Shown in pieces: positions 58,311 to 64,000 of a stretch of 64,000 bases of DNA. Numbering within the stretch: position 1 is the first letter of the stretch; each line of letters starts with the position of its first letter. The notes under the pieces are model-generated. The model worked only from the letters and a program-made list of their open reading frames with translations. It was not told where the DNA came from and searched no databases. Location: contig WHTV01000004.1 of the NCBI GenBank assembly GCA_009377535.1, forward strand, positions 41,689 to 105,688, given 5' to 3'. The DNA comes from Kiloniellaceae bacterium. Its GTDB lineage: Bacteria; Pseudomonadota; Alphaproteobacteria; Kiloniellales; Kiloniellaceae. A program made the translations under genes and the position numbers.

Positions 58311-58991
58311 TCAGGTGACGGCCGGGCGGGCGCCGAAGATGCCTGTGCCGACGCGCACCAGCGTGGCGCCAAACTGCACGGCGGTCTCGTAGTCGCCGCT
58401 CATCCCCATGGAAAGTCCGGCAAGATCGTTGCGTTTGGCGATCTCGCGCAGGAAGGCAAAGTGCAGCGCCGGCGCCTCCTCGACCGGCGGGATGCACATC
58501 AGCCCGGCGACCTTGAGGCCCAGGTCGCGGCACTCGGCGATGAAGGCATCGGCCTCGCCGGGCGCGATGCCGGCCTTCTGTGATTCCTCGCCGGTGTTGA
58601 CCTGAACATAGCAGTCCGGCGCCAGCCCCAGCTTGGCGGCCTCCTTGGCGAGAGCGCGGGCGAGCTTCGGCCGGTCCAGCGTCTCGATGACGTCGAAAAG
58701 CTCCAGTGCGTCCGTCACCTTGTTGGTCTGCAGCGGACCGATGAGGTGCAGGCGCAGATCCGGGTGCGCCTTCTTCAAGGCCGGGAACTTTCCCTGAGCC
58801 TCCTGCACGCGGTTCTCGCCGAAGACCGACTGCCCGACCGCCAGGGCGGCTTCGATCGCCGCGGCAGGATGGGTCTTGCTTACCGCAACCAGCGCGACGT
58901 CCTGCGGGTGGCGTCCGGCCTCGCGGGCCGCGGCGGTGATCCTTCCGCGCACCTCGGCAAGCTTGGCGGCGATGTCGACTTGGTCAGGCAT
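58311..58991 (-). CDS. yggS: YggS-family PLP homeostasis protein
   Basis: A 226-residue PLPBP/YggS protein that binds pyridoxal phosphate without catalysing a known reaction and buffers PLP levels. The PLP lysine is Lys39 in LVAVSKTHPAAAIEAAL. Other family segments are FGENRVQEAQGKFPAL, HLIGPLQTNKV, CYVQVNTGEESQKAGI and GLSMGMSGDYETAVQFGATL. Length is normal. Confidence 0.96.
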   Translation of the reverse strand: MPDQVDIAAKLAEVRGRITAAAREAGRHPQDVALVAVSKTHPAAAIEAALAVGQSVFGENRVQEAQGKFPALKKAHPDLRLHLIGPLQTNKVTDALELFDVIETLDRPKLARALAKEAAKLGLAPDCYVQVNTGEESQKAGIAPGEADAFIAECRDLGLKVAGLMCIPPVEEAPALHFAFLREIAKRNDLAGLSMGMSGDYETAVQFGATLVRVGTGIFGARPAVT

Positions 58992-59018
58992 GGCGTTGCG
59001 CGGTGTCCTTGTGGGCTC

Positions 59019-59846
59019 TCAAAGGTAGCCGAAGCGCTTCATCTGTTCTGCGTGGTCGCTTTCGATCCGTTTGACCTGGTCGGGGGTCAGCTTGTCCTGC
59101 CAGGTGCCCGAGCGCCCTGCGCGGAAGAACTTCTCGCTGTGGATGGAGCGTTCCACAAAGCCCTGCTCGGCCTCCATCTTCTGCAGCTGCTTGAAGGAGG
59201 AGAATTCCACCGCCTTGCGGATACGCGCTGCATTGCTCGAAATGCCGAAATGCCGGGCAACGCGGCCGAACTGGTCGAGCGGGTCGGCCAGCAGGTCCTC
59301 GTAGCGCACCGTCAAGATGCCGGGGTGGTTCCACTTGGTCCAGGATTCCACATGGTTGGACCAGCTGCTCTGCAGCTCATGCACGATGATGCCGGGCATG
59401 GGGATGCACATGGCCAGAGGGTCGGCCAACATGTCGATCATCTCGTCTGAGGTCTTGCCGAAGTGGTCGGCCGCAGAGAGCAGCACGTCGCGCGGGTCGC
59501 GGAGAATGTAGATGGCGCCGTAGGTGACCTTCATGGAGAAGATGGGATGCCCGCAGTCCTCGCCCAGATAGCTGTGGGTCTTCATCGGCACGACGTTCTT
59601 GTTGAGGCTGACCGCACGTTCCTGCGCCTTTACTCGCAATGCAGCCACCTCCCCTGCGCTGAGGTCGGCGACCCTGCCTTCGGTCAAGGGACGGAACCAG
59701 ATCTCCGCCGGCTCGCTGGGGCAGACCTCCCCGATACGCTTCAGCGGTAGCGGCGCCGGCGCGTCGAGGATGAGATTGGCCAGGAAGGCGCGCATCCAGG
59801 TGTTGCCGGACTTTGGGTAGGACGCCAGCCAGAGGATGCCGGGCAT
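59019..59846 (-). CDS. PAPS-dependent sulfotransferase (copy 1)
   Basis: A 275-residue sulfotransferase that moves sulfate from PAPS to an alcohol or amine. The 5'-phosphosulfate loop is LASYPKSGNTWMRAFLANLI at residues 7-26 and the 3'-phosphate loop is AIYILRDPRDVLLSAADHFG near residue 118. The ending AEQMKRFGYL is conserved in copy 2. It starts two bases after the stop of copy 2 and is co-transcribed with it. Acceptor unknown; lipids or surface glycans are plausible. Confidence 0.9.
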   Translation of the reverse strand: MPGILWLASYPKSGNTWMRAFLANLILDAPAPLPLKRIGEVCPSEPAEIWFRPLTEGRVADLSAGEVAALRVKAQERAVSLNKNVVPMKTHSYLGEDCGHPIFSMKVTYGAIYILRDPRDVLLSAADHFGKTSDEMIDMLADPLAMCIPMPGIIVHELQSSWSNHVESWTKWNHPGILTVRYEDLLADPLDQFGRVARHFGISSNAARIRKAVEFSSFKQLQKMEAEQGFVERSIHSEKFFRAGRSGTWQDKLTPDQVKRIESDHAEQMKRFGYL

Positions 59847-59848
59847 GG

Positions 59849-60730
59849 TCAGGGGACCTTCGCGGCAGAGGGCTTGCCGGCAGGACCCGCCGTGGCGACG
59901 GGCGGCAGGTAGCCGAAGCGGCGCATCTGCTCGGCGTGGAAGACCTCGATGGCGGCGGCCTGCGCCGGCGTCAGCTTGTCGCGCCAGCCGCCGGCGCGGC
60001 CGGAGCGGAAGAAGCGCTGACTGTGCAGCGACTTCTCGACGAAACCGGACTCTTGCTCCTGCGCTTGCAGCGTCTTGAAGGACGAGAACGCCACGGCGCG
60101 ACGGATGCGGGCCTCGTCCTGGGTGATGCCCAGCTTCTTGGCGACCATGCCGAGCTGGCCGAGGGTGTCCGCCAGCATGTCCTCGTAACGCAGCAGAAGC
60201 AGCGGTGTGTGCTTCCAGCGGGTCCAGGACCTTACGTGGTCCGACCAGCCGCCCATCAGCTCATGCACCGTGTTGCCGGGCATGCCGCGGCCGCGGGCGG
60301 CCTTGTCGGCCATCATCTCGATGGCCTGATCGAGGGTCAGGCCGTAGTGATCGGCGACCGAAACCGCCACGTCGCGCGGGTCGCGCACGATGTAGATGAC
60401 ACCGACCGTCGCCTTCACCGAGATCGTCGGGTAGCCGTGGTCCTTGCCGAGCAGGCTGTGGGTCTTCATCGGGATGATGTTGCGGTTCACGCCGGCGGCG
60501 CGCTCCTGCGCCTTCACGCGCAGGGCCGCGATCTTCTTATCGCTGAGTTCGCTGACCGGTTTTGTCGCCAGCGGCTTGAACCACACCTCGTTGGGCTCAC
60601 TGGAGCAGACTTCGTTGATGCGCTGCAGCGGCAAGGGATCCGGCTCGTCTAGGATGAGAGTGGCCAGGAAGACCCGCAGCCAGGTGTTGCCGGATTTCGG
60701 ATAGGAAGCGAGCCAGAGAATGCCGGACAT
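59849..60730 (-). CDS. PAPS-dependent sulfotransferase (copy 2)
   Basis: A 293-residue tandem paralogue of the downstream sulfotransferase. It shares the start GILWLASYPKSGNTWLRVFL, the segment MKTHSLLGKDHGYP, the loop VIYIVRDPRDVAVSVADHYG and the C-terminal GWRDKLTPAQAAA. The extra tail PPVATAGPAGKPSAAKVP is low-complexity. Start ATG 60730 is chosen because it aligns with copy 1; the open frame upstream to 60823 lacks homology. Confidence 0.9.
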   Translation of the reverse strand: MSGILWLASYPKSGNTWLRVFLATLILDEPDPLPLQRINEVCSSEPNEVWFKPLATKPVSELSDKKIAALRVKAQERAAGVNRNIIPMKTHSLLGKDHGYPTISVKATVGVIYIVRDPRDVAVSVADHYGLTLDQAIEMMADKAARGRGMPGNTVHELMGGWSDHVRSWTRWKHTPLLLLRYEDMLADTLGQLGMVAKKLGITQDEARIRRAVAFSSFKTLQAQEQESGFVEKSLHSQRFFRSGRAGGWRDKLTPAQAAAIEVFHAEQMRRFGYLPPVATAGPAGKPSAAKVP

Positions 60731-61142
60731 GACGCCAGAGTGAGACCCAAGGAGAAGCGAGGCAGCAAAATCTGCGACCGGTACAGCGGGGGTGACCGCC
60801 CGAAGGTGCGACCTTTGCGCCATTCTCTAGGCAAGTGCGCCTGACGATGCAAGGGCGCAGCGGCGAAGGTTAACAAGACCTTTCCAGAACACCCGCTGCG
60901 CGCGAATATTGCAGGTCATATTGCCTATCCCTGGTTTAATCTGCCTGCTGCAGGACGACAGCCGCTGTCTGGAAGTGCTTGGCTTCGCGTCCCAAACCCC
61001 ACCTGTTGCCGTGAGAGCACAGTGTGTCGGAAAAACAACTTAACATGACGCCAGCCCTTGCGGTTCGACGCAGGGGCTAGTACCAACAGACATCCCGTGG
61101 CTTGGGGTACCCACAATAGACACCGTATTTGGAGCTTTTCGG
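60731..61142. other. Intergenic region before the porin gene
   Basis: This 412-base gap separates the divergent sulfotransferase and porin genes. It contains an imperfect 10-base inverted repeat (agcccttgcg and cgcaggggct) around 61056-61082, and the porin ribosome-binding site TTGGAGC close to 61129. No gene is supported. The base composition is markedly less GC-rich than the flanks, as usual for a strong promoter region, but I could not place boxes. Confidence 0.45.
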
Positions 61143-62213
61143 ATGAAAAACATATTGATGGCCAGCAGTGCCATTGTCGGGGCCGCGGTCCTGGTGGCCA
61201 GCCCTGCTGCCGCTCAGGAGCTGACGTTCTCGGCGTTCCAGAACTTCACCGCCTCCGCCGGCGATGCCGATGTCGACAGCTCGGACCGGAGCTTCGGCTT
61301 CGCGACCAACACCGAAATTCACGTCAACGCCTCGATGATGGCCGACAACGGCATCACCTTCGGCTTCCGCGTGGAGATCGAGGCCGATGCCGGCAACACC
61401 AACAACGTCGACGAGAACACCATCTTTGCGTCGGGTGGCTTCGGTAAGCTGGAGTTCGGCAACAACGACGGCGCCGAAGACTCCTTCATGATCAACGGCT
61501 CGAGCAACGGCGCTCAGTTCGGCAGCATGGGCAACCCGACGGGCACCTTCTTGACGACGGCCTTCCAGGGTCAAGCCCGTACCTCGTCCGACTTCCGCGG
61601 CGGCGTCGACAGCTCGGACGCGACGAAGATCACCTACACCACGCCGAACTTCAACGGCTTCAGCGTCGGCCTCAGCTACACGCCGGACACCGAGTTCGAC
61701 GGCGGCGGCACAGGCTTCAACGAGAACAACGAGGAGGGTGCCCACGATCACTTCGGTCTCGGTATCGGCTATGACGGCGAATTCAACGGCGTCGGGCTGG
61801 AACTGGGCATCGTCGGCTCTTACGGCACGGCCGATGGCGAGCCGGAAGACGATGTCTACGGCATCGGCGGCGGCATCGCCATCAGCTTCGGTGGCTTCAC
61901 CATCGCGACCGGCATCGCGTGGGACGACATGGGCGACGGTACCGTCGGCAACGATGACGATACCGGCACAGGCTGGGGTTGGGACGGCGGCATCGGTTAC
62001 GCGGCCGGTCCGTGGGAATTCACGGTCAACGCCCTCTACTCGGAGCATAACGACACCGATGATGAGTTGATGGCCGCTTCGGCCGGCGCGGCCTACAACT
62101 TGGCTCCCGGCGTGAGCGTTTTCGTCACCGGCTATGCCGGTGAGGAAGATCTCGGCACCGGCGACGAGAACGAGATTCTCGCGGTGACCAGCGGTCTGAG
62201 GGTTTCCTTCTAA
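61143..62213 (+). CDS. Gram-negative porin
   Basis: A 356-residue outer-membrane porin with a signal peptide (residues 1-24, ending ASPAAA-QE). The mature chain is rich in alternating strands with Asp/Gly/Asn loops (NGFSVGLSYTPDTEFDGGG, AHDHFGLGIGYDGEFNGVGL and WGWDGGIGYAAGPWEFTVNA), ending with the aromatic C-terminal strand LAVTSGLRVSF needed for BAM insertion. The pattern matches the Porin_4 family. It is the last gene before a strong terminator and is likely abundant. Confidence 0.93.
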   Translation: MKNILMASSAIVGAAVLVASPAAAQELTFSAFQNFTASAGDADVDSSDRSFGFATNTEIHVNASMMADNGITFGFRVEIEADAGNTNNVDENTIFASGGFGKLEFGNNDGAEDSFMINGSSNGAQFGSMGNPTGTFLTTAFQGQARTSSDFRGGVDSSDATKITYTTPNFNGFSVGLSYTPDTEFDGGGTGFNENNEEGAHDHFGLGIGYDGEFNGVGLELGIVGSYGTADGEPEDDVYGIGGGIAISFGGFTIATGIAWDDMGDGTVGNDDDTGTGWGWDGGIGYAAGPWEFTVNALYSEHNDTDDELMAASAGAAYNLAPGVSVFVTGYAGEEDLGTGDENEILAVTSGLRVSF

Positions 62214-62242
62214 GCCCGCTGAAGCGACAGTCTGTCGTATGA

Positions 62243-62278
62243 GGGGCGGCACCTTCGGGTGCCGCCCCTTCTATTTCG
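62243..62278 (+). terminator. Rho-independent terminator of the porin gene
   Basis: Eleven-base perfect arms (ggggcggcacc and ggtgccgcccc) with a stable TTCG tetraloop are followed by ttctatttc. Ideal position 29 bases after the stop. Confidence 0.92.
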
Positions 62279-62473
62279 GCGGAGGTCGACAGAGGCCGCT
62301 TTCGGCCTGACGGTCCGACGAATGGGCTGTTTTCGCTTCCCTCGGCCCTTCCTCATTTCTTTTTTGCCCGCTCCTGGGCCCTATGATATCTACTCGGGCA
62401 GCAAGCTCTCGGCAGCCTCGGCTCAGAATGGCCGGGGTCGATGCGGATCGCAGCACACAGGGGCGTGGAAGTG

Positions 62474-63025
62474 ATGAATCGAACGGCCTTTGGCATGAAA
62501 TCAGCCGGCTGGCGCTGGCTGGCCCTGGTGTCGGTACTGGCCGTCGCCGGTTGCGGCCTTGGCGGCGAAGCCAAGTATCGCGATGAAACGGCCGAGAGAT
62601 ACGAGGAAACCGGCGGCTCGATCCTCGGGGGCCGCGGCGGCATCGGCGTCGGCCGCGACGAACCCGATCGCCCGGGAAGCGGTGACGGGGGCGACAGCGG
62701 GATCGGCGTCAATTCCTATCTGTGGCGCGCGTCGCTGGACACCGTCTCCTTCATGCCGCTGGCTTCCGCCGATCCGTTTGGCGGGGTCATCATCACCGAT
62801 TGGTTCTCCCCGGCCCAGGCGACCAACGAGCGATTCAAGATCAACGTCTATATTCTCGGTCGCGACCTGCGGGCCGACGGCGTACGCGCGGCCGTGTTCC
62901 GGCAACTGCTCGACCCGCGCACCGGCAACTGGATCGACGCCTCGGTCGAGGCGCGGACCCAAACCGACTTCGAGAACGCCATCCTTACCCGCGCCAGGCA
63001 GCTGCGCATCGCCTCTATCCAATAG
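62474..63025 (+). CDS. DUF3576 lipoprotein
   Basis: A 183-residue DUF3576 protein, a lipoprotein conserved in alphaproteobacteria upstream of leuS. The lipobox is LAVAGC with Cys27; a Gly-rich linker follows (SILGGRGGIGVGRDEPDRPG). The conserved domain begins GVNSYLWRASLDTVSFMPLA and includes GGVIITDWFSPAQATNERFK then INVYILGRDLRADGVRAAVF. Function is unknown; an outer-membrane assembly role is plausible from context. ATG 62474 is preferred over the frame start at 62441 because GTGGAAG precedes it. Confidence 0.9.
   Translation: MNRTAFGMKSAGWRWLALVSVLAVAGCGLGGEAKYRDETAERYEETGGSILGGRGGIGVGRDEPDRPGSGDGGDSGIGVNSYLWRASLDTVSFMPLASADPFGGVIITDWFSPAQATNERFKINVYILGRDLRADGVRAAVFRQLLDPRTGNWIDASVEARTQTDFENAILTRARQLRIASIQ

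Positions 63026-64000
<975 letters not shown>

Overview
The window is a GC-rich chromosomal segment from a Gram-negative alphaproteobacterium. It is most likely a Rhodospirillales-type, possibly marine or saline, organism. The evidence is family-level: a 1,600-residue single-chain NAD glutamate dehydrogenase, an outer-membrane porin, LolA, UbiH-type ubiquinone hydroxylase, GlnK-AmtB, a DUF3576 lipoprotein next to leuS, and a protein carrying the full metal and catalytic residue set of the DMSP lyase DddP. Codon use is uniform. I see no insertion sequence, prophage, CRISPR array or rRNA operon. One tRNA (Gly-GCC) is present.

0-12.8 kb: a transporter fragment, a YbjQ protein, the large glutamate dehydrogenase, a LacI-family regulator, a Phe-variant SDR, the divergent ohr/ohrR peroxide-response pair with palindromic operators between the genes, an alpha/beta hydrolase, a YgiD-like dioxygenase and an aldehyde dehydrogenase. 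12.8-18.3 kb: a leftward ytfQ-ytfR-ytfT-yjfF sugar importer operon (galactofuranose type) ending in its likely FadR/GntR-family regulator. A near-ideal 10+3+10 palindrome lies in the ytfQ promoter.

18.4-34 kb: tRNA-Gly; a compact protein-quality cluster (PrdX-like deacylase, YbbN thioredoxin, LON-domain protein, Trm112, DUF971); the DddP candidate; UbiH; glnK-amtB; an aminotransferase; ftsK-lolA; a CARDB secreted protein; a PuuD-like amidotransferase; and xthA. Two GTTC-N8-GAAC palindromes stand before xthA.

34-44.9 kb is the most unusual part. A leftward operon encodes a 902-residue ABC half-transporter whose nucleotide-binding motifs are all degenerate and whose Q-loop segment appears three times, then a cyclic-nucleotide-binding-domain protein, then a methyltransferase gene interrupted by an in-frame amber codon. 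Divergent from it, a tightly overlapped seven-gene rightward operon encodes two paralogous GT28-like glycosyltransferases, two GT4 glycosyltransferases, a histidine phosphatase, a polysaccharide-deacetylase-like protein and a small membrane protein. Together they look like an envelope-glycan pathway with an associated, possibly non-hydrolytic, ABC protein.

44.9-64 kb: a peptide/oligosaccharide-type ABC importer (fused double ATPase plus two permeases, no binding protein), a membrane nucleotide cyclase, an MBL-fold hydrolase, an MFS carrier overlapping an orphan OmpR-type response regulator, a formamidase-like hydrolase, a GTP cyclohydrolase II with a decayed DHBP-synthase domain, a conserved protein behind a sigma-54-like promoter, an L,D-transpeptidase, a lipoprotein, YggS, two tandem sulfotransferases, a porin with a strong terminator, the DUF3576 lipoprotein, and the start of leuS running off the right edge.
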